Positions 47,691 to 59,527 of a DNA stretch of 64,000 nucleotides are shown here, one piece after another. A program made the position numbers and the translations under genes. This DNA is from Cymbidium sinense (taxonomy: Eukaryota; Streptophyta; Magnoliopsida; Asparagales; Orchidaceae): positions 316,665,001 through 316,729,000 of the forward strand of contig CM038214.1 of assembly GCA_021442155.1 (NCBI GenBank). Reading direction: 5' to 3'. The stretch's first letter is position 1. Every line of letters starts with the position of its first letter. Below the pieces are notes generated by a model, which saw only the letters and a list, made by a program, of their open reading frames with translations, ran no database searches and had not been told where the DNA came from.

Positions 47691-50600
47691 CAGGTTCAAG
47701 TTTTAGTTTATTATTTAGGATTTTTTGGTTTTAGGGTTTAGGGTTTAGGGTTTAGGGTTTACAATTTATTTTTAAAATTAAGTAAAGCAGTAAGTTTCGA
47801 TTTATTTAGTTTATTTAGTTTATTTTTTATTTATTTTAGGTTTTTTATTTTTATCTAGTTTAGTTTATTTATTTTAGGTTTTTTTTAGGTTTATTTTTTA
47901 TTTTTACTTAGTTTAGTTTATATAATTTAGGTTTATTTATTTTTGTTTAGGCTTTTTATTTTAGTTTATTTTTTGAGTTAAGGTTTAGGTTTATGTTTAT
48001 TATCTAGTTTAGTTTTAATTTTTATATATTTTTCAAGTTTAGGTTTTAGGTTTTTATTTTTGGTTTATTATTAGGTATTATTTTATAGTTTAGCATTAGG
48101 TTTATTTTTAGTTTATTTTACTTTATTTAGTTTAGGGTTTAGGTTTTGTTTATTTTAGGTTTTATTTATTTTAGTTTAGTTTATTTTAGTATAGGTTTAC
48201 GTTCATTTTATTTAGTTTATTTTAGATTTTGGTTTTTTTTCTTAGTTTAGAGTTTAAGTTTTATTTTTAGGTTTATTTTTTAGGTTTATGTTTTTATTTT
48301 ATTTTAGTTTCAGTTTATTTTATTTTTATTTTACATTTAAATTTTATTTTATTTAGAATTTTTATTTTTAGGAATATTTTATTTTTTAATTTATTTTAGG
48401 CGTTTATTTATTTTATTTTAATTTAGTTTTTATTTTAAGGTTTAGGTTTAAGTTTAGGTTTTAGTTTAGGTTTTTATTTTATTTTATTTTATTTTATTTA
48501 GGTTTAGGATTATTTATTTATTTTATTTATTATTTTATTGAGTTTAGGTCTAGCTTTTTAGGTTTTTTTATTGTTTAGGGTTGTAAGTTTTAGGGTGCAA
48601 GGTTTAGGATTTAGTGTTTAGAGTTTAGGGTTTTAAAGTTTAGGGATTAGGGTTTATGGTTTAGGGTATAGGATTTAGGTTTTAGGGTTAAGGGTTTATG
48701 GTTTAGGATTTATGGTTATAGGTTTAGGGTTTAGGGTTAGGGTTTCTTCTTTATTATTATTTAGGATTTAGGATTTAGAGTGAGGGTTATGGTTTTTTTA
48801 TTATTGTTTTATATTTTTAGGGTTTAGGATTTAGGGTTTAGAGTTGTCAGTTTAGGGTTTAGGGTTTAGGGATTTTTTTTTAAATTAAGTAAACTCGTAT
48901 GTTTAGGTTTATTTAGTTTATTTTATTTTTCATTTTATTATTTATGTTTATTTTTATTTTTATTTAATTTAGTTCATCTATTTTAGGTTTATTTATTTTA
49001 GTTTAGGTTTTTTATTTTAGTTTAGGTTTTAGGTTTAGGTTTAGGTTTAGGTTTATTTTTTTAGTTTAGTTTTATTTTTTTTATTTTTAACTTTAGGTTT
49101 TATTTTTTATTTTCATGTTTAGGTTTAGGTTTTTCTATTATATTTTTTAGGTTTAGGTTTAAATTTTTATTTTAGGTTTATTTTTAGGTTTAATTTATTA
49201 GTTTAGGTTTAAGTTTATTGTTAGTTTATTTTTTTTATTTAGTTTAGCTTAGGTTTAGTTTATTTTAAGTTTAGGTTTAGCTTCTATGAATTTTAGTTTA
49301 GGTTTAAGTTTATTTTATTTTTATTATAAGTTTAGGTTTTTTTTTTAGTTTTAGGTTGATTTGTTATTTTTTATTTTTTTTTTAGTTTTATCTTTAAGGT
49401 TTAGGTTTTTATTTTAGTTTTTATTAAATTTTATTTTAGGTTTAATTTATTTTTATTTTAGATTAAGTTTTTATTTCATTTAGGTTTTTTTTGGCCTTAT
49501 TTTATTTTTTAGTTTAGTTTAGGTTTTTTTATTTTAATTTATTTTAGTTATTATTTTCATTTTATTTTATTTTTAGGTTTGAGTTTAGGTTTTAATTTTA
49601 TTTTTTTAGGTTAAGGTTTTATGTTTTTATTTTGGGTTTATTTTTTTGTTTAGATTTAGGTTTATTTTTAGTTTATTTCATTTTATTTAGTTTAGTGTTT
49701 AGGTTTATTTTATTTTTATTTTAGTTTTATGTTTTTTTTTAGTTCATGATTTCGGTTTTCTTATTAATTTTAAGGTTTTATTTTTAGGTTTATTGTTTTG
49801 GTTTAGTTTTTTATTTTGTTTTTAATTTATTTTATTTTAGGTTTATTTTATTCAGGGTTTAGGGTTTAGGGTTAGGGTTTAGGGTTTAGGGTTTTTTAAG
49901 GTTTGTGATTGTAGGTTTAGGGTTTAGGGTTTGTTTTAAGGTTTAAGGTTTAAGGTTTTTTAAAAAAATAATAATAAAGTAAACTTGTAGGTTTAGGTTT
50001 ATTCAGTTTATTTGGTTTATTTTTATTTATTTTAGTTTATTTTATTTATTATTTTTATTTAGGTTTACTTTTTTACTTTTAATTAATTTAGTTTATTTAT
50101 TTTCAGTTTATTTATTTTAGCTTAGGTTTTTATTGTAGTTTATTTTTTAGGTTTAGCTTTATGTTTATGTTTATTTTTTATTTTTAGTTGTATTTTTATT
50201 TTATTTTTTTACGTTTATGTTTTATTTTTTATTTTTCAGTTTAGGTTTAGGTTTGGGTTTATTTTTTTTATTTTATTTTTAGGGTTTTTTTAGTTTAGGG
50301 TTATAGTTTTATTTTTTAGTTTTTTTAGGTTTTATTTTTAGGTTATTATTTTATTTTAGGTTTATTTTATTTTAATTTTACCTTTAGATTTTTTATTTTT
50401 AGATTTATTTTTTTTAGTTTATTTTAGGGTTTAATTTATTTTATTTTATTTTAGTTTGTATTTATTTTATTTATAGGTTTAGGTTTAGGTTTAGGTTTTA
50501 GTTTAGGTTTTAATTTATTTTATTTATTTATTTTATTTAGATTTAAGTTTATTTATTTATTTTATTTTATGTTTTGTTTAATTTAGGTTTATCTTTTCAA

Positions 50601-52948
50601 GTTTTAATAGTTTAGGGTGTAGGGTTTATGGTTTAGGGTTCGAGGTTTAGGCTATAGGGTTTAGGGTTATAGGTTTTAGGGTTTAGGGTTTTTAGGTTTA
50701 GGTTTTGTATTTTTAGGTTTATTTAGGTTTTATTTTTTTTATTTATTTTAGGATTTTATTATTATTTTTTGTTTTGTTTATTTTTTATTTTTTATTTAAT
50801 TTAGTTTTTTTTTTTGGTTTAGTTATTTTTTAGTTTAGGTTTTTTATTTTATTTTATTTTTTTATTTAGATTTATGTTTATTTTTTAGTTTAGTTTTATT
50901 TTTATTTTGTTTTTTAGGTTTAGGTTTTTTTAGGTTTAGGTTTAGGTTTTTATCTTATTTTTTTTAGTTTTAGGTTTAGGATTTTATTTTAGTTTTATTT
51001 TTAGGTTTAATTTTTTGGTTTAAGTTTAGGTTTATTGTTAGTTTAATTTTTCTTATTTAGTTTAGGTTTAGTTTAGTTTAAGTTTAGGTTTTTCTTTTAT
51101 GAATTTTATTTTAGGTTTAAGTTTATTTTATTTTTATTTTAGGTTTAGTTTTGGGTTGATTCTTTTATTATTTTTATTTTAGGTTTATTTATTAGGTTTT
51201 GGTTTTTATTTAGTTTTTATTAAATTTTATTTTTTGTTTATTTTATTTTTATTTTAGGTTTAGTTTCTATTTCATTTAGGTTTTTTTATTTTTAGGCTTT
51301 TTTTTAGTTTAGTTTAGGTTTTGATTTATTTTATTTTATTTTAGTTATAATTTTTATTTTATTTTATTTTTTGGTTTGAGATTAGGTTTTTATTTTATTT
51401 TTTTAGGTTTAGGTTTTAGGTTTTTATTTTGGGTTTACTTTTAGGTTTTAATTTTTAGTTTAAGTATAGGTTTATTTTTAGTTTATTTCATTTTATTTAT
51501 TTTAGGTTTAGGTTTTGGTTAGGTTTTATTTTTTAGGTTTTTTAGGTTTTTTAGTTTTTTTTTAGGTTTATTTTTTACCTTTAGGTTTAATTTTATTCAA
51601 GTTTATTTTAGGTTTATTTTAATTTTTATGTTTTATTTATTTAGTTTAGTTTTTATTTTATTTTTTTAGTTTAGGTTTAGGTTTAGGTTTATTAGGTTTT
51701 ATTTTATTTTATTTAGATTTAGTTTATTTATTTATTTTTTTTTTATTTAATTTATGTTTATATTTAGGTTTTAAGAGTTTAGGTTTAGGTTTAGGTTTAT
51801 TTTGGGGTTTATTTGGTTTAGGTTATAGTTTTATTTTTATTTAGTTTAAGTTTATTTTAGATTTTATTTATTTTTTATTATTTATAGTTTAGTTTATTTA
51901 TAATTTAGTTTAAGTTTATTTTATTTTAGTTTAGGTTTTAGTTTAGGTTTTAGGTTTTTTAGAGTTTAGGGGTTATTTTTTTTTATTTTTTTTTATTTAT
52001 TTTAGTTTATGGTTTAGGTTTAGGATTTTATTAGTTTAGGTTTATTTTAGGTTTTATGGTTTAGGTTTTTTTATTTAGGTTTATGATTAGTGTTTAGGTT
52101 TTATTTTTAGGTTTTTTTTAGATTTTTTAGATTTAGGTTTAGGTTTAGGTTTTAAATTAATTAAACCATTAGGTTTAGTTTTATTTAGATTATTTTTTTA
52201 TCTATTTTAGTTTATTTTATTTTATTTTTTATTTAGGTTTATTTTTATTTTTAACTAGTTTAGTTTATTTATTTTATGTTTATTTATTTTAGTTTAAGTT
52301 TTCTATTTTAGTTTACTTTTTAGGTTTAGGTTTAAGTTTATGTTTAATTTTTAGTTTAGTTTTATTTATATTTTATTTTTTTAGTTTAGGTTTTATTTTT
52401 TTTAGGTTTGGGTTTAGGTTTTCTTTTATAGGTTTTAGGTTTTATTTAGTTTATTTTAGTTTAGGTTTACGTTTATTTTTAGTTTATTTTATTTTATTTA
52501 GTTTAAGCTTAGGTTTAGGTTTAGTATCTTTTAGGTTTAGGTTTAGGTTTAGGTTTTATTTATTTTTGTTTAGTTTATATTTGTTTAGGTTTTGGCTTAT
52601 TTTATTTTATTTTAGGTTTAGTTTTTTTTAGTTTATGATCCTAGTTTTATTTTTTTTTTTATTTTTAGGTTTATTTATTAGGTCTATGTTTCTATAAAGT
52701 TTTTATTTTATTATATTTTAGGTTTAGTTTTTATTTTATTTAGGTTTTTTATTTTTTAGTTTAGTTTAGGTTTTTATTTAATTTATTTTAGTTTAGTTTA
52801 TATTTTTATTGTATTTTATTTTATTTTTAGGTTTAAGTTTAGGTTTAGGTTTAATTTTTAGTTTATGTTTTTATTTTATTTTATTTTCATTTAGGATTAT
52901 TTATTTATTTTATTTTTAGATTTTATTTTTAATTTTAGCTTTTTAGGG
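47691..52948 (+). repeat. Telomere-like satellite, segment 4
   Basis: This 5.3-kb stretch has the clearest monomer spacing: anchors near 47775, 48884, 49975 and 52152 (intervals about 1109, 1091 and 2177). A monomer that lost its anchor probably starts near 50710. TTTAGGG-rich blocks (47730-47765, 48590-48880, 49855-49970, 50600-50700) precede each anchor. This segment contains no glycine-rich pseudogene, although its left edge matches the flank of those copies. Confidence 0.9.
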
Positions 52949-52958
52949 TTTTTTTTTT

Positions 52959-52987
52959 GGGAAACCCCATACAGGGGGAATTTTATT
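52959..52987 (-). other. LINE 3 3' terminus: hairpin and poly(A) signal
   Basis: AATAAA on minus (52987-52982) is followed by a CCCC/GGGG stem (52965-52968 with 52974-52977, loop ATACA) and the A-tail. Loop and spacer differ from LINE 1, but the stem is kept. Confidence 0.55.
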
Positions 52988-55900
52988 ACCACAGAAAGAG
53001 GGTTACAAGGTCCTTAACAGGGGAGAAACTCCACAACTACTGCTCAAAGAGCTACAATCAATCTAGAGAGTAAATCCCCTATCTAAGTACAACCAAAAGC
53101 AAAATAAAAGAGTAAAGGAAAGCAAAGGGTACAAATTGATTAACATGTATAAGCTAATGAATAGATCTAGGCAAAAGCTCTTCAGGATGAGAGAATGCAT
53201 GACACTAGGGAGCAAACCTGCAAGAGAACAAGAGAAATGCACTTGCAAAATTGTAGAAAGATAGAAATTAGAGCAGTTAAAGTAATACAGACAAAATGAA
53301 AATTGAAAATAGCGTAAACTGAGAAAGATTCTAAAGAATTGTGTGAGAGAAGGCTTAGGCTCAGTCACACCAAATTGGGGCAGATGCAAATATGAGCATC
53401 AAAATTTTAGCAGAAGGGTTACATCACAAGAGCTACTACCAAACCAAAAAGTAGTGAAATCATCACAACCATCATAGCCAACAAACTTGTGGGAAGATAG
53501 CAACCATTTGTTAAAAATATTTTGAGCCTTAGTACCTGCAAAACTAAACAATGCCATAAACATAATAGAAAAGGATACAACAAAGAGCAGAATGAGAAAG
53601 GGGATGCCATGCAGAATAAATATCATCAATATAGTCACAATGGTATGAGAATCCCTACACATATGAAAATGAACCATTTTTTCCAGATCCACCTTTTTTT
53701 TTACCAGAGCCAAGAGTATAATTAGGCCAGCATGAAAACCCACCACAAGAAAATAGCAGAAAAGGCCAGGCAGTGGAAAGAAGAAATAGACAACCAGTTG
53801 AAAAGCCTGCTGAAATCCACCAAGGCAAATCAAATAGCATGTAATTAACTCCATCCTAAACAAATGGGACATATATGAAACTTACAGTCCTGGTATATAG
53901 CCTAGGAATATAGCCCAAAAAAAGGTACCCAATCAGTATAAGCAATGCAGATGTTAACATCCCCCTTGATAATAATCATTGCAGAAGTTAATAACCAGTA
54001 AGTGTAAAGCAAGACAACATAACCCAAGTCCAAACAGGAAATGCAGAAGTCTAACAAAACCAATATGGGAATGTAGCAGTAGATAAGATGGACCAGAAAC
54101 CACAGGTAATAAGCTGCTCCCCACCATAAAGAGTTCCAAATAAGGATAATCAGAGGGACAGCCCTAGTAATAGCTTGTTGGGAATAAAACTTGATAATCC
54201 AGTTCAGCCAACAACCAAGATAGCAAATAACAGCAAGCTGGCCATAAACCATCCATTCAAAATAGACAGTGCATAAGATAATATCCAAGTAGATAATAGC
54301 ATAATCACAGTGATTTGCATAAGTCTAACTAAAATAAAGTGAAAAAAATAGCAGCAGATTAAATAGACCAAAACATTAGGTGATCAGCTGCAGCCCGCTT
54401 GGAAATAATAACAAAAAATAGAAAAATCTAGCAACAAACATCCAACAACCTCAAAGGCAGCCTGCTGGACATAAGACCCAAAAATCCAATAGCCAATAAT
54501 TAATACAACAATACAATTATTGCACCCACCATAAGATAAGCCAGTAAAAAAGAGAGGTACATCATAGATACAAAAGGGGTTCAAAAGAGATCCATCATTG
54601 AAATCCTTCAAAATGAATGAACAGGAGTCTTGCAGCTAAACCAACATCCTCAGTAAAAATAGAAATCATTAAGTAAGTTCGATCCTGCATAGAGATAATA
54701 ATAATAACAAAGGTATTGCAGTTTCTCTCCTTATAGGTTGGGAATGTGAGGTTAGCAAAAGCAATCAGAAAAACAACCCCAAAAGCAGCCTGTTGGACAT
54801 GTGAGACAACCCCAGTAGCAACTTGCTGGGTATAAAACTCAATAATCTAGTTCAGCCAACAACCAAGATAGCAAATAATAGCAAGCTGGCCATAAAAACA
54901 CACATTCAAAATAGACAGAGCATAAGTTAATTTCCAATTAGGTAATAGCATAATCACAGTGATCTGGATAAGTCTAACTGAATCAAGATGGAAAAAATAA
55001 CAACAGTTTAGATAGACCACAAACATGTGGTGATCAGCTATAGCCCGTTTACAAACAGCAAAAGCAATCAGAAAAACAAAAGCCAACCAACAGCCAACAA
55101 CCTCAGAAGTAGCCTGCTGAACATAAGATCCAAAAATCCAACAGCCAATAATTAAAACAATAATATAATTATTACACTCACCATAAGATAAGATAATAAA
55201 AAATAGTGGTACAACATAGACAGAAAAGGGGTTCAAAAGGGAGCCATCACTGAAATCCTTAAAGACAAATGAGAGCAGGCTTGCAGCTAAACTAACATCC
55301 TTAGTAAAAGTATACTAGAAAAAAATCATTATGTAAGTTCAATGCTACAAAGAGACAATAATAATAACAAGGGTATGGCAGTTTTTCTCTTTATAGGTTG
55401 GTAAGGTGAGGTTATCAAAATCAATCAGAAAAATAGCCTCAAAAGCAGCCTACTGGACATAAGACCTGAAAATCAAATAGCCAATAATTAAAATAGCAAA
55501 ACATTTATTGCACCCACCATAAGATAACCTAGTAAAAAATAGTGGTATAGCATAAAGTCAAAAGTGGTTCAAAGGAAAGCCATCTTTGAAATCCCTCAAG
55601 TCATAGAAAAGCAGACCAACTAAGCCTGACATGTCGGTAAAATAAGTGGAAAGAAATCAAAGTAATTCAATCCTACAAAGTTATAATAATAGCAAGGGTA
55701 TTGCGTTTCTCTCCTTACGTTGTGGAGGTGAGGTTAGGGAGCATAAGAGGGCCCACATCCAAAATAAAGGGAGAAAAAATAGATAAATTAGGGCCTGTCA
55801 TGTAGCTATACAAAATTATAGCAATTAAACATTAATACAACAAAGTCATGAGCCCCAGAATAGATTTTCAAAAAAAGAAAAAGAGAGCCATAATCATATA

Positions 55901-56234
55901 ATGAAAAATAGATACAGTAGGACCCCTTAACAAAATATTGAAGGCAAGAAGTCTGTCCCTATTGATCAAAAAGTAAAGCAAAAAAGTAAAGCACAAGATA
56001 ATACATCTCCCTCTAGCAGACAGGAAACACCTTACCATTAACAGTGGAAAAAATAGAAGCAGTAAGACCCCAAAAAAGGTTAGAGTAATTATATCAAATT
56101 CCACAGAGATCTGCAATTAACTTGAAAGGGGTATCAGGAAGATGCATCAGAAAATCCAGAGAAACAATAACACTAAACAAAAGTTGATCATGCAATTAAA
56201 CATATAATATAACAGGCCAAACCAATAGGATGGA
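52988..56234 (-). other. LINE 3 long 3' region
   Basis: This ~3.2-kb region follows the RNase H stop. Near 53340-53500 it matches LINE 1 (SHKFVGYDGCD; FWFGSSSCDVTLLL; the LHLP stretch). Open hydrophobic frames (53399-53872, 53902-54288, 54847-55236) sit on the T-rich strand. They are partly similar to LINE 1 but are broken in different places, and none matches a known protein family. The central part is a tandem repeat listed separately. Confidence 0.65.
54180..55740 (-). repeat. Tandem repeats inside the LINE 3 3' region
   Basis: CCAGTTCAGCCAACAACCAA-type text occurs near 54198 and 54848. ATAAGACCCAAAAATCCAAT-type text occurs near 54471, 55123 and 55459. GCAGTTTCTCTCCTTATAGG-type text occurs near 54718, 55378 and 55704. 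The spacing is about 650-660 bp, then a shorter ~330-bp unit. It is not present as such in LINE 2. Confidence 0.75.
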
Positions 56235-56929
56235 TTAATTTTTGAGGTAAGGGAATCCAGTATTGTCCAAATTAACCAAACCACACAAATATTTAGGAAG
56301 TGCATGTTGATCAAAGAATTTTATGCCATCTAATCTAGCACCCAGATTAGCAAGGTAATCAGCACAAGCATTACCTTCATGCCATACATGAGTGATTTTA
56401 AAATAGAGTTGAGAAAGGAGAGCTCTAGTCTGCTTGAGAAGATAGTACAATTCATATTTCCCATTTTTATGGAAGTCAAAAGATCAATCAGCAATAGGGC
56501 ATCCACCTCAACCTAAATATTGAGTCAACCATTTTCAAGGAAAATCTCAATAGCTTTGTAAACTGCCATTAGCTCAGCAAAAGGAATAAAGCAAGTATTA
56601 AGGGGGTAAGCAAAAGCACATAAGACTTTACCATTAGGGTTTCTGAAAATGCCACCGCAGCCAGAAGCATTTTGAGAGACAGAGCCATCAATGTTAATTT
56701 TAATAGTATTAGCATGAGGTTTTACCAAATAAATAATCTTGTCATCTATACAGTTGGGTGGATCCGACAAGTTAAAACCCAGTATATTGGCCACAAATTT
56801 ACAGCCTTTGAATTGATTGTAGTTAATTAAATTGGCAATAAACAATTCATAGATTTTATTTTTAATTCTAGAAATTATTCTCATGTGGTTCATAGGAATC
56901 CCACGATGTTTTGCATCATTTCTGTCCAT
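56235..56929 (-). pseudogene. LINE 3 RNase H
   Basis: The first frame (56525-56929) starts at MDRNDAKHRGIPMNH, passes the spacer, and carries INIDGSVS and AELMAVYKA. The second (56235-56450) has HVWHEGNACADYLANLG and the ORF2 end. Between them lie a TGA after the ENG residues and a frameshift, with VEVDALL readable in the gap. It is highly similar to LINE 1 but independently broken. Confidence 0.85.
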
Positions 56930-57010
56930 CCATATGAACCAAATAAGAGTGATAGCAGTTATGACTTTAATGTGGCCTTTAATAGTGTTTTCAAAATAAA
57001 CCTCAAGAAG

Positions 57011-57466
57011 TTAGTATAGAGTTAAGGAGCCATTGAATTTGATAATATTAAAGAGACCATCATACCAAATCCAAAGTTTGCAAATAATGGCTCCGTTAAC
57101 AAATACATGATTGACATCCTCAATGTGAAAGCAGCAGTAGCATTTTGAAGGTAAGTAAAAACCTTTACCCCACATCAAGGAGTCAACACGGATAATGTTT
57201 TTCAAAATATGCCAAGTTAGAATAGAATAGAAATAGGAATAGTGCTATTTCAAAGTTTAAAAAACACATTGGAGAAATCATGAGCTTCTTTAATATGAAT
57301 CCAAACATTTTTAAGGTTGAAATCACCATTTTGGGAAAGCTTAAAAAGGATCTGATCATAATTGCTAGGAATGATAGGAATAATAGTAAGCTTATCTAAA
57401 AGAGAGTGAGGAATATAGTCAGTAACCTTACTATTGTTCCACTTATTATTCTGCCTGAAAGAGTTC
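57011..57466 (-). pseudogene. LINE 3 zf-RVT and RT connection
   Basis: 57011-57205 carries FYLPSKCYCCFHIEDVNHVF, the zinc region, nearly identical to LINE 1. 57250-57468 is the linker after the RT thumb. The coding similarity stops abruptly at the inverted repeat at 57467. Everything that should lie upstream of this point (RT and half of the linker) is absent. Confidence 0.85.
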
Positions 57467-57538
57467 ACTTTAATAACAACAGTGGAGTGGGTAGAAAGTA
57501 ATTCATCAATGGACCCACTCCACTGTTGCTATTAAAGT
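57467..57538. repeat. 26-bp inverted repeat at the RT deletion junction
   Basis: Arms at 57467-57492 and 57513-57538 are complementary at 25 of 26 positions, around a 20-base loop. On its right side the sequence resumes in the endonuclease-RT linker, so the structure marks the exact deletion point. In LINE 1 the corresponding place (near 32110-32160) has no such palindrome. Confidence 0.85.
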
Positions 57539-58555
57539 ATGTTTCTACTTTGCCGCTAGTATGTTTCTTTCATATTTTGATATTTAACCAAGTTATCTTT
57601 AGCTTCATTCAACTCCTCAAGTTTTGTAGACAGCATCTTCAAGAGAACAAACTAATTGTTCCATATTTTTGATATTAGCAAAAAGATTTTTAAAATGATG
57701 CTTGTTCCACCAATTTAAGTTTTGTTTAATTCTTTTAAGCTTAAGCTAGAGGTGAATCATGCCCTTAATCGAATTATCTGGATGAAGAGGAGCCATCCAA
57801 TTAATGGATGCAACATTTGTGAAATCAATGTGTTGGATCCACATGTTTTGGAATCTGAAAGAAGTTGGGAGGAAAATCTATTGCAGGGATTTTGGATGAA
57901 AATCAAAAGCATGATCAGACAAAGTTTTGCTCAAATTTTCAACTGAAGTAAGGGGCCATTGATTGATCCAAAGAGAATTAAAAATAGTCCTATCAAGCCG
58001 TTGCTAGAGTCTAGAGTTATGCCACGTATAGTTAGAGCTCGAAAAGCCAATATCAATCAGATTGCAATCAAGAATCATAATAGAAAAATCTTCCATGGAA
58101 TGAATGTTAGGAGAGAAACTTCCCCTTCTTTCTCAGGAAGAGAGAATAGTGTTAAAATCACCCCCAACCAACTAGGGTTTGTTGATCGAGGAGGCAAATG
58201 TTCTTAAGTTATCCTAAAGGATGTTCCTACCAGCTCTATTACAAGAAGCATAAATAAAAAAACCTAAAGAATAAAATTCACCCAATGAGATGTGGACATT
58301 AACAAATTGTTGAAGTTCATCAAGGATAGAGATGTTGACTAAATTATTCCAAAAACACCAAATTTTATTGCTAATATTATAAAATAAATTTTGAAAGCCA
58401 AGCGTTCTAGCAACATGGTTGATCATAGAAGAGTGTATGAATGTTTCAATAATAACAAGTAAGGCTATGTTATGAATACGACAAATACTTCTAATACGGT
58501 TGCGGACAATGAGAGTCCCAATACCCTGAACATTCCAAATAAGAAAATTGATCAT
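57539..58555 (-). pseudogene. LINE 3 AP-like endonuclease and linker
   Basis: The N-terminal frame (58214-58555) reads MINFLIWNVQG with catalytic asparagine at residue 8 and IIETF with glutamate at 37, then FIYASCNRAGRN. The GGDFN block is readable near 58148-58165, but a stop replaces the tryptophan just before it. The linker (57540-57780) matches LINE 1 at the nucleotide level and ends at the palindrome. The N-terminal half is better preserved than in LINE 1. Confidence 0.85.
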
Positions 58556-58704
58556 AATAAAATAAGAAAGAAAGGAAAAGAGATAAATAAAGAAATAACA
58601 AAGCAGAATAAAAGAAATTAGAAATAGTTATTTATTGGAAGTTAGAGAAGATCTAGTGGTTTTAGTGGAGTTATTAGTGAACATTCTAGCTTTAAGAGAT
58701 TTTT

Positions 58705-59222
58705 TTAAAAAATAGTTTGAAAAGATCTATCATTATGCAAAGTATCACCATCTAAGAGAGACTGATTTGTGATATTCAGAATAGGACCTGTATCGATCAA
58801 AGCATTTCTAATGGTAATTTTCCCTTCTTCAATGTCAGAATTGCACTGATAAAGTGGGTTAGCACATATCACTCTAAAGGGTAGGAGAAGGAGAGTTTGT
58901 GAAGCCATTAATAGCACAGATTACATGCTCAGTTTTAGAATTACTTTTCAGATTTTGTTTAGTCATCAAAGGATCAACAATTTTTAGATTTTGTTCTTTC
59001 ATCAAAGGATCAACTCTAGAATTTGTTTTCAAATTTTGATCCAACCTGAAGTTTCCATTCAAATCACGACTAGGGTTCATATGAGTCTCCTTGGGTTCAC
59101 TAGTTAAAAGGGGTAGGTTAGACTGAGTCAAGGTATTGTCATGAGGAACCAAATTATTACAATTAGAAGTAATGTTAATTAAGTTATCATTAGCCTCCTC
59201 ACAAACCTCATAAGCAATATGT
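58705..59222 (-). pseudogene. LINE 3 ORF1 C-terminal remnant
   Basis: Two overlapping frames (58874-59152 and 58705-58917) encode a polar, Asn/Ser/Thr-rich tail ending with NQSLLDGD and NDRSF, which correspond to the end of LINE 1 ORF1. The DUF4283 and zinc-knuckle parts are missing, because the element joins telomere-like DNA at about 59222. This is typical 5' truncation of a LINE during integration. Confidence 0.7.
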
Positions 59223-59527
59223 TTAGCTTTTTATGGTTTAGAGTTTAGGGTTTAGGGTTTAGGGTTTAAGGTTTAGGGTTTAGGGTTTAGGGTTAGTTTA
59301 GGTTTAGGGTTTCAAGTTTAGGGTTTGGGGTTTATAGTTTAGGGTTTAGGGGTTAGGCCTTAGGGTTTAGGCTTTATGTTTTAGGGTATAAAGTTTAGGC
59401 TTTAAGGTTTTAGTGTTTCAGGTTTAGGTTTTAGTGTTTAGGATTTAAGGTTTTTATCATTTATGTATTATAGTTTAGGTTTTAGGTTTAGGGTTCTAGT
59501 TTTAGTTTACTATTTAAGGTTTTTGGG

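Larger units (their letters stand above)
52949..59222 (-). mobile_element. L1-type LINE copy 3, 5'-truncated and lacking RT
   Basis: Read on minus, the element starts in the C-terminal part of ORF1 (the DUF4283 part is absent), then endonuclease. It then jumps directly to the RT-to-zf-RVT connection, zf-RVT, RNase H, a 3.3-kb 3' region and a 10-base A-tail (plus 52949-52958). It is closely related to LINE 1 over coding and 3' sequence. Loss of the RT makes it non-autonomous. The A-tail is followed directly by CCCTAAA on the minus strand. Confidence 0.92.
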
